A stretch of DNA of 64,000 bases from Pontederia crassipes. Lineage: Eukaryota > Streptophyta > Magnoliopsida > Commelinales > Pontederiaceae. Below, piece after piece: positions 47,639 to 58,050 of the stretch; position 1 is the stretch's first letter, and each line of letters begins with the position of its first letter. The translations under genes were made by a program, and so were the position numbers. A model generated the notes under the pieces. The model did not search any database. It saw nothing but the letters and a program-made list of their open reading frames with translations, and had not been told where the DNA came from. Location of the stretch: positions 46,547,391-46,611,390 of the forward strand of contig CM060193.1 of assembly GCA_030549335.1 (NCBI GenBank). Direction: 5' to 3'.

Positions 47639-48735
47639 CAATGTTGTTAGGACCGGACCGGACGACGATCCAGATAAGTGTTCATTTTAGTCGAACCGAT
47701 CGGACCGATTGGACTGGTCGATCGGACCGGATAGTAATAAAATATTATATTTAATATGATATACTAAATTAAGCTATGATATTTCGATTATATAAGTATA
47801 TATATGATATCAAAATGTATTATAAAAAAGAAAAAATAACAATCATAAATAATAAGTTTATAATTAACTTTAAGATTTGATTTTAAAAATACACTTAATA
47901 AATTAAAATGTTATGAATTTGATTATTATATACGAATTTTCTATTGATTATTTTTTTATGTATTTCATATCTTTATTTTTTATGTTAGAAGCAAAAATTA
48001 CATATTTTTTTCAAAATATTATGACAAGATTGTATATTCTATAAATAAATATATGGTATAATGAGTAGTTAACTATTTAATTTGAGTTATTATATACTAA
48101 ATTAAAGAAATTTAAAGTTATGTATATATAATATTATACTATATTAAGTGTATTATAGTATTGTTGTATATTATACATATAATAAAAGAAGTGCGCACTA
48201 TTCATTCATAATTAATTTATCTAATATGATAAATATTATAATAAATATATAATTAATATATATTATAATATATGTATGATATTAAAAAATGAAATAAAAT
48301 CACGAGTTAAAGCTCAAAGTTTAATTAATTCAAGACTAAATGAAAAGAGAAAGAACAAGTGAGTGTACAAAGATAGTCCCACATTGCTAATAGTAGCAAA
48401 GTGACAGTAGATGGACAACTATAAATGAAGGAGGGGACTAATGAGTCAATATGAATGTTAATGAAGAAAGTTCATTTTTGGATATTTTTTAAATTTATAA
48501 TAATAATTTTTATCAAATCATCTCATAACAAAAAAAATAATAAAATTTTTTTGGCTCGTCCAAAAACGCGGTTCAACTCGATTTTTATCGATTTTAACTG
48601 ATTTTAACTGGTTCGATTCGGTTCAATTTGGTCCAAATGGAGGTCTAATTTTGAGGCTCCAAGTGGACCGGATTTGTGACCGGTCAGCAGCCGGATCGGT
48701 CCGACCGGCCGGTCCGGTCCGCCCTGACAACACTG
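47639..48735. mobile_element. hAT-like MITE, 1.1 kb, TSD GGTAAAAG
   Basis: The left end reads CAATGTTGTTAGGACCGGAC and the right-end complement CAGTGTTGTCAGGGCGGACC. The 8-bp duplication GGTAAAAG is at 47631-47638 and 48736-48743. Ends of CARTG form and 8-bp duplications fit the hAT superfamily. The arms are rich in CCGGACCGGT; the interior is AT-rich and non-coding. Confidence 0.88.
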
Positions 48736-48743
48736 GGTAAAAG

Positions 48744-49968
48744 ATTGACTACTTGACGGACAAGATGGGAAAATCAACCTAGCAATAAAAAAAATACAAA
48801 TATACAAACAATAAAAATGGAACTAATTCTTATCTTGGTAAAACTTTGACTACTTGCCAGCCAAGAAAGTTTTATCTGGAAAACTATAAAAAAACACAGA
48901 AAAACATAAACAAAAATATAATAAGTAAGAAAGTTCTTCCTCCATAATTTCATAATAGCACCCAAGTTAATTCCCTTGACCCTTGAAAATAACATTCCAA
49001 ATTATTTCAGAATTTTCTCTTATATGCTTGTAATCTCATTTTTTTCTTCGTTCTTTTCTCCAAATTATTTTCTCTTCCTCTCGGATGTACTTCCTTCCTT
49101 TCTAAAAAGAGAAAAAAATGACTTAAGGAGCTCTGAACGAGGCAGGAAAAAGAGAAAATGAAAAGAAACAAATCGATCATAAAAAAAAGATCTTTAACGG
49201 TAGGCAGGAAAAAGAGAAAATGAAAAAAAACAAATCGATTTCACTATGTTTAGGATCTAATTAGGTCTCTATTGAATATTGGTAAAGGATAACCATTGAG
49301 AGGACTATTAAAGATTTTTTTTTTGATTGATGAGGACTATTAAAGATGATGGCACAATTAGGTGCTTATATGGATGTGTCAAAATATTTTATGTATGAAT
49401 TGCTATTGGAAATGAATGCTTAGTAGGACCCCATGCTCTTATATGTGAATGCACTTTTATTCAGATCATGTTAGTTTAGCTCTTAGATAGTAGTGGCCTT
49501 ACACGTGATGAATCATGATTGGATTGATTGTTAAAAACCGAGAGAGAAATATTTATTATTAATTAACCGATATTGGTGGTAGTGATTGACGTTTTATTAT
49601 GCCTCCAGCACCACATACGTTGCCGTAAGGTGGATAAATGTGGGCCTATGAGATGCATCATATGATGGAACCCAAATGCATGTTAAATGGAATCAAAGAA
49701 CCGTAGAGAAAAAAATGCTGACATGCGATCCAAAATGCTGACACGCGATCCATTTATTTGTGCTGCTAATTAGTGTAGTGGTCGCCATGATCACATATCG
49801 TACTGTAAATTGATTTATATAAATAAATCCCCATAATGGCATGATGCGATGAACTAAAGGTTGTACTGGGACTTGATGAAACCCTGGGGCAATGGACCTA
49901 CTAAGTACTTATTTTAACCACCTTACATGCTAATAGACGTCTCAAAAATCCCAGGGCAATGAATCTAC
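48744..49968. other. Intergenic with short tandem duplications
   Basis: About 47620-47640 plus 48736-48830 resembles 48830-48870 (TTCTTATC.TGGTAAAA...TTGACTACTTG), an older tandem duplication into which the hAT MITE inserted. At 49141 and 49203 the phrase GGCAGGAAAAAGAGAAAATG repeats with a period of 62 bases. No gene is seen. Confidence 0.6.
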
Positions 49969-50087
49969 TAAGGACCGTTTGGCAATTATTGAAAAGAAAA
50001 CATGGATGTTAAATTCCTTCATGAATTCACTTTTCAAAATTTGATTCCTTTGCCAACTAATTTCATGTAGATGACATTCAATGTCTT

Positions 50088-50591
50088 TAAGGGTGTTCAG
50101 CGGGTCGGGTCGACCTGTGAACCCGACGATCCGATTCGACCCAAACCAGTTTGGGTTGGGTCGGATCCGTGGTCGGACCCGACCCGACCCATAGTCGGGT
50201 ACGGGTCAAAATTTTCCGACCCGAGTCAACTCGACCTGACTCGAAGACTTGGTTTTTTTATTTTTTTAATTTTCAGCCTATATTATATATAAAAAATAAA
50301 AAAAATATTTTAAATGTGTAAAATAATGTTTAATGTTGAATAAGTTATTTTATGCTTTTTAAATAAATATTATATAATATTTTTATATTAAATAATAGAT
50401 AAAAGTAAGGAAAAAATTAAAAAAAAGAAAAAATGGTGATCGGGTAACCCGACCCGATCCCCGAACCGGGTCGGGTTGGATCGGATCCGGCCATAAAAAT
50501 GGAGTGACCCCGACCTGACCCGATCAAAATCGGATGGGTTGGGTCGGATCCGGGGTAGGGTCGGGTTTGACCCGACCCGTGAACACCCCTA
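50088..50591. mobile_element. hAT-like MITE, 504 bp, TSD AATGTCTT
   Basis: The left end reads TAAGGGTGTTCAGCGGGTCG and the right-end complement TAGGGGTGTTCACGGGTCGG. The 8-bp duplication AATGTCTT is at 50080-50087 and 50592-50599. The arms are dense in GGGTCGGG/CCCGACCC and would fold; the centre is AT-rich. Confidence 0.92.
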
Positions 50592-50599
50592 AATGTCTT

Positions 50600-51400
50600 G
50601 TTTGGATAGACATTGCACGCATTCTTCTATCTTCCATTGCACGTGTCCAGCAAGGCCACGGACACCTGGCCATCGGAGGTGAGGCGAAGCATGCTGGCGG
50701 CAAGGTCCGCAACTCCGCTGATGTCTGAGCTCCTTTTGCCATCTGTCCCCATCACTACCTCCCTATGCCGTCCGAACTCCTCTCAGTAGCCTCAGCGCCA
50801 GCCACCGGCCATATGATTCCCAATTATGTTGCGCCGCCGAGTACTACTGTTGCAGATGGTAAGAGCGGCCCCTCCTCTTTTGTCAGTCTCATCAATGAGG
50901 AGGCCCTTGCGTTGCAGGAATCAGAGCTCAGCTGCTATTTCTGACCCGACCAGTGGGCATCGAGAAGACATGGTAAGACGACAGCTACTAATGATGTGCT
51001 ATGGGGTACAGGCAATTCGACGCTACTGCTGAAGCTTTTGAGTGAGAATGATTCGGAGAACACCGGCGAGGTTCTGCGCCTAGTTGCTTCGAAGAGAGTA
51101 CATCGTACCATGGTAGACGCTGCCATCTCCCCTGACCTTGCCTCCTTCCTCTCCCCAGACAACCTCCACAATTTTTTGTTCATCTTCTGGGCAGCTCACC
51201 TTCTCAACAGTGGCAACAAGGATGAGGATCCCCTTTTTTGCAGCACAGATGTCTTCCTCAAAAGTCTCATCATCGTGGACTTGCAGACAAAGGGAGCACA
51301 CAAAGAAGACGTGGGAGAAAGAAAAAAAATGGAGATTAGAGTGAATTTTTCTTCCGTTGTATGGAACGGGTTTCCAGAGGTGACGATTTGTTAGTTTTTA
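50600..51400. other. GC-richer insert of unknown origin in the Harbinger-like element
   Basis: GC content is clearly above that of the surroundings. The longest frame (50996-51394, plus) has no motif I recognise, and the minus frames are no better. It may be a captured gene fragment, but the sequence alone does not show it. Confidence 0.35.
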
Positions 51401-51767
51401 ATAGCACTTCTTTTGATTAAATTCCAATGATTGAAAAATAACCATTGGAATAGGTTATTTTCCTGTGAATTTGGAGACATCCAAACGGGGCCTAAGTAGT
51501 TGTTTTCTTTCATGTTTTAAATGTTTGGATTTTGAAAATTGAATGAAAAAATAAGAAATTTTGTAATGACCTATCACTTTGATTTGGATGTCTGAACTTG
51601 TCAATTGGAAAAACTTATGCAGGACTGCATGTCCAACTATTTAAACCAGATGTTCAAATAATCAAACTTTTAAAAGAATCCCTTAATCCTAAATGATCAA
51701 TGACCTGACCAACAAATATGAACATCCGATGAATTAAAACCCAAAAATTCACATTGTCATGATCAAA

Positions 51768-52200
51768 CACTATAAGAAATCTGTCGATTAGCGATGTGAA
51801 TTAGCGACATAATAACGATGATGTTAAGTAGACACCGATAGGGTCAAAACAATGACGTCATTGGGTCGACAAGCTGACGACTCTAGTTACCTCCCCATAG
51901 CCTCTCATTAGCATCGCCTTTGTGTTACAAAGTCTCGACGTCATATGTGGGGCCTTCTAGATGCTACAGTGTTATTATTATTACGTGCAAGTAAAGCCAA
52001 ATGCACAATAAGCTTAGCGTACATTGGCGTCGATAGGTGGTGATGCTAAATTGGCTGAAATAGCGTCACATCATTTGCCGAGGCCATGTTAATGCTATTA
52101 TTTTTGTGCCGCATCTCTTGTAATGCTATTGTGAGTCTAATGTGTCGGTAATTCTTGGACAGCACTATTGTGACCCTGTGGTGGCGTAAACATTTATAAA
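51768..52200. mobile_element. Left end of a second type of CACTA-like element
   Basis: Starts CACTATAAGAAATCTGTCG and continues with TAGCGACAT, GATGTTA, ATTGGCGTCG and TAGCGTCAC motifs typical of subterminal repeats. The motif differs from the GACGG family. Similar GCGTCGC and GATGCTA motifs recur at about 57610-57830, which may be the other arm, but no right terminal repeat was found. Confidence 0.5.
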
Positions 52201-52403
52201 AATAAATATTCCTAAATGTATATTAATTATTAATTAATTGAATAGTAATTATAATTGTATTCATAGATATGAACAGAAATACAAATACACACATACATAT
52301 ACATCTGTCAATATAAATAATATAACATAGATTATCTAAGTAATATACATACATCGACTATATGCATAGATAGTTAATAATGTGTATATATAATATATAC
52401 ATG

Positions 52404-52424
<21 letters not shown>

Positions 52425-52434
<10 letters not shown>

Positions 52435-52530
52435 TAATGATCTATAAATCATTTTATTATCTCCTCAATCATATAATTACAAATATGAATTAAGCTATAT
52501 GATTTTTCTTAATAGTTCAATTAAAAAATC
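52425..52530. repeat. Direct repeat partner of 57500-57605
   Basis: Shares GTCTATAAATC-, TCATA.AATT-, GAATTAAGC.ATAT.ATTTT- and GTTTAATTAAAAAA-type phrases with 57500-57605, in the same orientation, on either side of the Copia insertion. TG and TA microsatellites precede both copies. Confidence 0.5.
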
Positions 52531-52579
52531 TAGACATCTATGCACGAACATAGACATCTATATACGTACCTATGTGTAT

Positions 52580-52916
52580 ATACCTGCTAAGGCAGCAGAG
52601 GAGTTACTACGGATCGAGAGCGACGACGAACTTGCGCTCGCCGATAGGTGTAAATGCAAAAGAGTGCCAAATACTAAGGTGCATTTGTCAAGCGAAGGCG
52701 GAGGATTCTCTGCATCGAGAGCAGATTATGATGGGAGGATGTGAGAGTCAGAGATGACTGTCGGTTGGTCCTCGGACTTGATCGCCTCCTCCACCAACTC
52801 CAGCATCTTCGTGATGGGCAGGAGGATGCCTGGAAGATTGGAGTTGGTGGCCATCTCGTTGATGAGCTGACTCTGATACTCAAGTCCACGAGTCGGACGA
52901 CCTATGGGACAATAAC
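52580..52916 (-). pseudogene. Unknown coding fragment, left part, split by the Copia element
   Basis: On the minus strand a frame reads PIGRPTRGLEYQSQLINEMA, then LPGILLPITKMLELVEEAIK, and stops near 52730. It joins in frame, across the Copia insertion site, with the fragment at 56826-57018. I do not recognise the family. Confidence 0.35.
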
Positions 52917-55900
52917 TGTCGGGAATAGAACATCGAGGATCAATGAACAATCAAAACGACGAAAGAAAGAGAAGAAGAATATAGAGATTTAAGTGGTAAA
53001 ACCCTCTTGACCAATGTGAACAAGAGCGAAATATCCACGGGCAAAGGAGGCCGCCATCAGAAAAAATTCATTATAAGCAAAAGAGAGTACATCATGATAA
53101 AACCCTAATCCTCATATATAAAGGTCCATACGAGAATTATTGTCGGGCTACGAAACCACATATCCTAATTTTTTTCTTTCATAATTTTGGGTACAAAGTA
53201 CATAATTCAAGGCACATCAACAAATCTCCACATTGACTTGAATTTTACAAAACTCTCCAAAAATAAATGCTCAACATACTCTCCTTTGCCGAATGTCCCA
53301 CATGGGTCTAGCTTGATCTTTGCATAATGCCCGTCAAGTTTGAACAATAGTCAAACTTGGCAACAGGTAAGCTCTTTGTCATCATATCTGCTGGATTATC
53401 ATGTGTGCTAATCTTCTGAACTTGAACATCTTGCTTTTCTACAATATTATGAACAAAATGATATCTCACATCAATATGCTTTGTCCTTTCATGATGCATT
53501 TGATCTTTTGTAACATGTATTGCACTCTGACTATTACAATATATAACAACACCTTCCTCCTTCATAGTGAGCTCCCCAACTATTCCTCTCGATCAGATAG
53601 CTTCATTTACAACTTCAGTGATGGTCATATATTCAGTTTCAGTGGTGGATAATGCTATTGTATTCTGCAAAATAACTTTTCAACTCACAACACAATCAGT
53701 AATTAAAGGCATAGCCAATTATGGACCTTCTTCTATCGAGATCTCCTACAAAATCTGAATCAACATAGCCAACCAGTCCAGTTGAATTTCTATCAAATTC
53801 CAAGCATACATCAGAAGTACTTCTTAAATACCTCAATATCCACTTAACAGCTTTTCAATGCTTCTTTCCTGAATTAGACATATATCTACTAACAATACTG
53901 ACAGCATGAGATGTATCTGGATGAGTGCAAATCATTGCATACATAATGCTATCAGCTGTACTACAGTAAGAAACTTTTGACATATATCTTTTATTTTCAT
54001 CAGATTGTGGTGCACATGAAGTTGAGAGTTTAAAGTGTGCAGCAATTAGTGTACTGATAGTCTTAGCATTCTGGATTTCAAAATGCTCCAATACTTTTTC
54101 AATATACTTCTGCTGAAACAGAAATAATCTTCTTGTGTTTCTATCTCTAGAAATTTCCATTTTCAAAGTCTTCTTTGCTACTCCAAGATCTTTCATCTCA
54201 AATTCAGAACTTTAACTTATTTTTCAAAATATTAATTTCAGATATGTCTTTTGCTACAATTAAGGAATATCAAGAGCATCATTCTTTTCATCAGAAGAAC
54301 TTAAAGTTTTAACTCCACCTCTCCATTCTAACTTCACCTTCTCCAAAGTCTTCTGTTTTTCTGTATCATCAATAATAAACATCTTTTATCAAGTGAAGCA
54401 TCACAGATTCATCAAAAGTAGCATCTCTACTAGTAATAAATTTTTTTATTCCAGAACACCATAATATATAATCTTTAACACCGGATTTATAACTAAGAAA
54501 TATACACTTCCTAACTCGAGGTTCAAGCTTTCCATCATTAACATGTGAATATGCAGGACAACAAAAAACTTTTAAATGTGAGTAATTAGGGGGATTAGCT
54601 GACCACACTTCTTCAGGAATTTTCAAGTTTAAGGATTGATGAGGAGACCGATTCACTAAGTGACATGCTAGGTTGACAACCTCTGCCCAAAACTCCTTGC
54701 CAAGTTCTGCATTTGGCAACATACATCGAGCTCTCTATATTAGAGTTCTGTTCATTTTTTTTGCTGTGAAGTTCTCACAATTGTGCGATGTCTTGCAATG
54801 TCTTCTTTGTCACAAAATTCATTAAACCTAGAATTATAGAATTCTAATTCATTATCAGTCCTTAGCCTCTTCACAACTTTTCCATATTACTTCTCTAGCA
54901 AAGTCTTCCATGACTTGAATGTTTCAAATACATCATATTTATGCTTCAGAAAATAGACCCAAACTTTTCTAAAGAAGTCAACAATAAATGTCAATAAATA
55001 CCTATTTCATCCTTTCGAAGAAACCTGAGAAGGACCCCATAATTTGAATGGATATAATCAAGGGTTCCCTTCGTCTTATGAATGGCTGAGCCGAAACTAA
55101 CTCTCTTATGCTTTCCAAAGATACAATGCTTACACAACTCTAATTTTTCAACTTTTGCTCCAGGAAGAAGACCTCTATTGTTGAGAACTTGCATGCCCTT
55201 CTCACTCAGAGGTAGATGAGACTACTGCTGAACCTACCAATGTCAAATCTTGGAGAACATACAAACTATCGATTTCAAGGCTTGTAATCAACATAAGAGC
55301 ACCACGAGAAATCTTCATTCCATTAGACTCAATAACAACTTTGCAACCATTTGAGTCTAAGACACCGAGCGAAATCATGAACATGTCTGACTTTAGATAA
55401 TGTTCTAACAATCCCATCATGCATCTTAATCTGAATGGACCCAATATCAATAGTCTTATAGGCAGCATTGTTGCCCATAAGAATGACTCCACCTTCAATA
55501 GATTTGTACGTGGAGAACCAATCTCGATTGGGACACATATGGTATGAGCATTCAGAATCGAGGATCCATTAACTTGATGATATGGATTTGTTTGATGTCA
55601 TTACCAATAGAACATCTTCATTCTTACTTTCTGCTACACTAGCATCTGCAACATCAGCATTCTGATTTCTCTTATCCTTGCTCTCGTTGATCCTTTTATT
55701 CTTATTCTATAATTTGTAACACTCTGCTTGATATGACCATTCTTCTTGCAACAATTGCAGACTTTATCTTTGTTCTTCAACTTGGATCTGGATATATCTT
55801 GATTTTGATTTCTCGTCTAATGTTTGCCTCTTGCGATCAGACCTGAGGCTTGATCATTAGATTTTCTACTTGATCCCAATTTGTTATCCAACTTTTCTTT

Positions 55901-56820
55901 GCTCAGTAGTTTGCCCTTAACATCTTCAAATGTGAGTTTGTCCCTACTGTAAATCATCATCTCTTTAAAGGTTTTATATGAAGATGACAGAAAACAAAGA
56001 AGTAATAGCGCCTGATCTTCATCATCAACTTCGCATCTACATTCTTCAAATAATTTATTACAGCGATGAACTCAATGATTTGCGATTGGATTGACATGCC
56101 TTCAACCATACGAAAGGTGTACAACCACTGCTTCAACACAAGTCGATTCACTAGGATTTTTGTCATATACAGAGTTTCTAACTTTGTCCAAAGATCAGCC
56201 CCCATCTTCTCTGCGAGAACTTCTTGAAGAACATCGTTGGTCGGACATAATTGAATCGCAGACATGGCCTTCTCGTCGAGTTCCTCCCAAACAAACGTCT
56301 CCATGGCATCAGGCTTTTGATCCGAGAGTGCCTTCTTCAACCCATTCTGAACTAGGATGACAAGCATCTGAACTTATCATAGACTGAAATTTGTGTTCTT
56401 GTCGAACTTCTCAATGTCGAACTTCATTGTAGTCATCTTCGTGAAAAGAAACTCGGCTCTAATATTAATTTGCTGGGAATATAACACCGATGATCAATGA
56501 ACAATCAAAATAATGAAAGAAAGAGAAGATAAACATAGAGATTTAACGTGGTAAAACTCTCTTGATCAATGTGAACAAGAAAAAAACATTCACAGACAAA
56601 GGAGACTATCGTCAGAAAAAATTCACTATAAGCAAAAGAGAGTACATCATGATATAACTCTAATCCTCATATATAAAGGTTCATACGAGAATCAGTGTCG
56701 GGCTACGAGGTTGGGCTTACCCAAGCCCTCCGCTTCCGCCACAGATCCTCATTTTTCTTTTTTTTCATTTTTTCTTTCATAATTTTGGGTACATGGTACA
56801 TAATTCAAGACACATCAACA
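52917..56820 (-). mobile_element. Copia LTR retrotransposon, decayed, TSD ATAAC
   Basis: The 3' LTR is 52917-53222 and the 5' LTR 56471-56820 (plus-strand ends TGTCGGGAAT/TGCTGGGAAT and ACATCAACA). The 5-bp duplication ATAAC is at 52912-52916 and 56821-56825. A degenerate Met-tRNA primer site lies at 56456-56467, and a purine-rich stretch beside the 3' LTR. The 5' LTR has about 44 extra bases near its plus-strand end. At 3.9 kb with broken genes, it is not autonomous. Confidence 0.93.
53308..56436 (-). pseudogene. Copia gag-pol remnants
   Basis: On the minus strand, gag starts MTTMKFDIEKFD at 56436, with two consecutive stops where WQ is expected, then continues 55957-56367 as a UBN2-type Gag. 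A damaged zinc knuckle (CCKKNGHIKQ, last Cys lost) lies near 55700-55760. The protease motif WILDSECSYHMCPNRDW is at about 55530-55580. GAG-pre-integrase (LELCKHCIFGKHKRVSFGSA) is at 54991-55194 and integrase at 54369-54722 (NRSPHQSLNLKIPEEVW). RT tail 53855-54196 has MKDLGVAKKTLKMEISRDR, and RNase H 53308-53565 has YCNSQSAIHVTKDQMHHERT. The central RT with the YVDD box is missing, so there is an internal deletion as well as many stops. Confidence 0.9.
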
Positions 56821-56825
56821 ATAAC

Positions 56826-57230
56826 CTTGGGCTCCTACAGCTTTAGCAGGTTCTGCTTGGCCAGCACAGTCATGGTAGCAGTAGACGACGATGAAGAAGG
56901 CCTTTTGCCGCTTTTCGAAAACAGGAGCAAGGGAAGAAGCCCTGCCATGATTCCACGAGCGCCACTGATGCCTACGGTGGTGGATCGATCGAGGTTGCAG
57001 GGATGGTGGCTTTCTCATGGGAGCCTTGTGCGAGGGAAGAATCCGGAGAGAAGGAATAGCTTATCATCGTCACTCCCTCCTAGCCGTTTCTCGTGAGATA
57101 TATTCTGGCCATGGGATCTTGTGTTGATGGTTCGGTTCAGATCATGCGTGACATTCTGAGCCATTGTATCTCCACTCAAATGGTTTAGATCTTGCTTCAC
57201 ACCACGTGAAGCAATGGGCGCTTCACACGA
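56826..57230 (-). pseudogene. Unknown coding fragment, right part, split by the Copia element
   Basis: Minus-strand frame 56815-57018 reads FFIVVYCYHDCAGQAEPAKA and then VGAQGYC, and runs in frame into the 52580-52916 piece once the Copia element and one copy of ATAAC are ignored. GC-richer than its surroundings. Family not recognised; it may be a gene piece captured by the enclosing element. Confidence 0.35.
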
Positions 57231-57443
57231 CCATTATATATATATATATATAACATCCATATATGTATTTATATATTGATATAATTAGCGTAAACTTATG
57301 TACATATTTTTTTAATAAAAATAGTATAATGTATTTCATGTAATTTATATACCCTACACACATATGTGTGTGTGTAAATAGTCTAACACATTTCATCTAA
57401 TTTGAATGTCTACCTATATATGCATATTTCAATACATACATAA

Positions 57444-57479
<36 letters not shown>

Positions 57480-57610
57480 TGTAATCTGTGTATACAACAT
57501 ATATCATATATTAATTGTCTATAAATCTCCATAATCATACATTTATGAGCATTGAATTAAGCGATATAATTTTCTCAAGTGTTTAATTAAAAAAACAAAA
57601 TATTAAAGAG
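57231..57610. repeat. AT-rich region with TA, TG and CATA microsatellites
   Basis: Contains TA repeats at about 57235-57252, TG at 57363-57375 and CATA at 57438-57475, followed by the direct-repeat partner of 52425-52530. No gene. Confidence 0.75.
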
Positions 57611-58050
57611 TAATATTTAGCATCACCATGGAGACACCATGGAATCAACTCTAAGAAGTGTCCGATTGCCTTCATTTTAGTATCACTATAGAGCCACTAT
57701 ATTGTCTAAGTCGCTAACTTAGTATGAGCGATGCTACTTTGTTGATTTTAATTACAATTTCAATGCCATTGTAGTATCGAATTAGCGTCGCTCTTCAGTG
57801 TCGCTAAATATTGTTACCTTAAATCCCTAACCTCTCTTTTCATTTTAATGTTTCATCATTTTACCTAAAAATGACTCATCGCCACTTCTCTGGTGTTTGT
57901 ATCATCGTTCGATACATGGTTTCACCTTGCATTTGCCGTCCGCCGAGTTCTCCGATGCATGAAACCTGACTGCCGACGCACGACCGCCAACGCTCTGACG
58001 ACGCATGATGCCCACTCCGTCCATTGTGTCAGCCGATTGATCACTAGCTG
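57611..58050. other. Possible right arm of the 51768 element, plus GC-richer repeats
   Basis: 57611-57830 has GCGTCGC, GATGCTA and TAGTATC motifs like those after 51768. 57940-58030 contains CTGACTGCCGACGCACGACC; related wording recurs at 60665-60710. No terminal CACTA repeat found. Confidence 0.4.

Larger units (their letters stand above)
49972..51492. mobile_element. PIF/Harbinger-like element, TSD TAA, with nested MITE
   Basis: The left end reads GGACCGTTTGG and the right-end complement GGCCCCGTTTGG. TAA flanks both (49969-49971 and 51493-51495), as expected for Tourist/Harbinger elements. The interior contains a complete hAT-like MITE (50088-50591) and about 800 bases of GC-richer sequence that may be captured host DNA. 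No transposase is seen. Confidence 0.65.
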
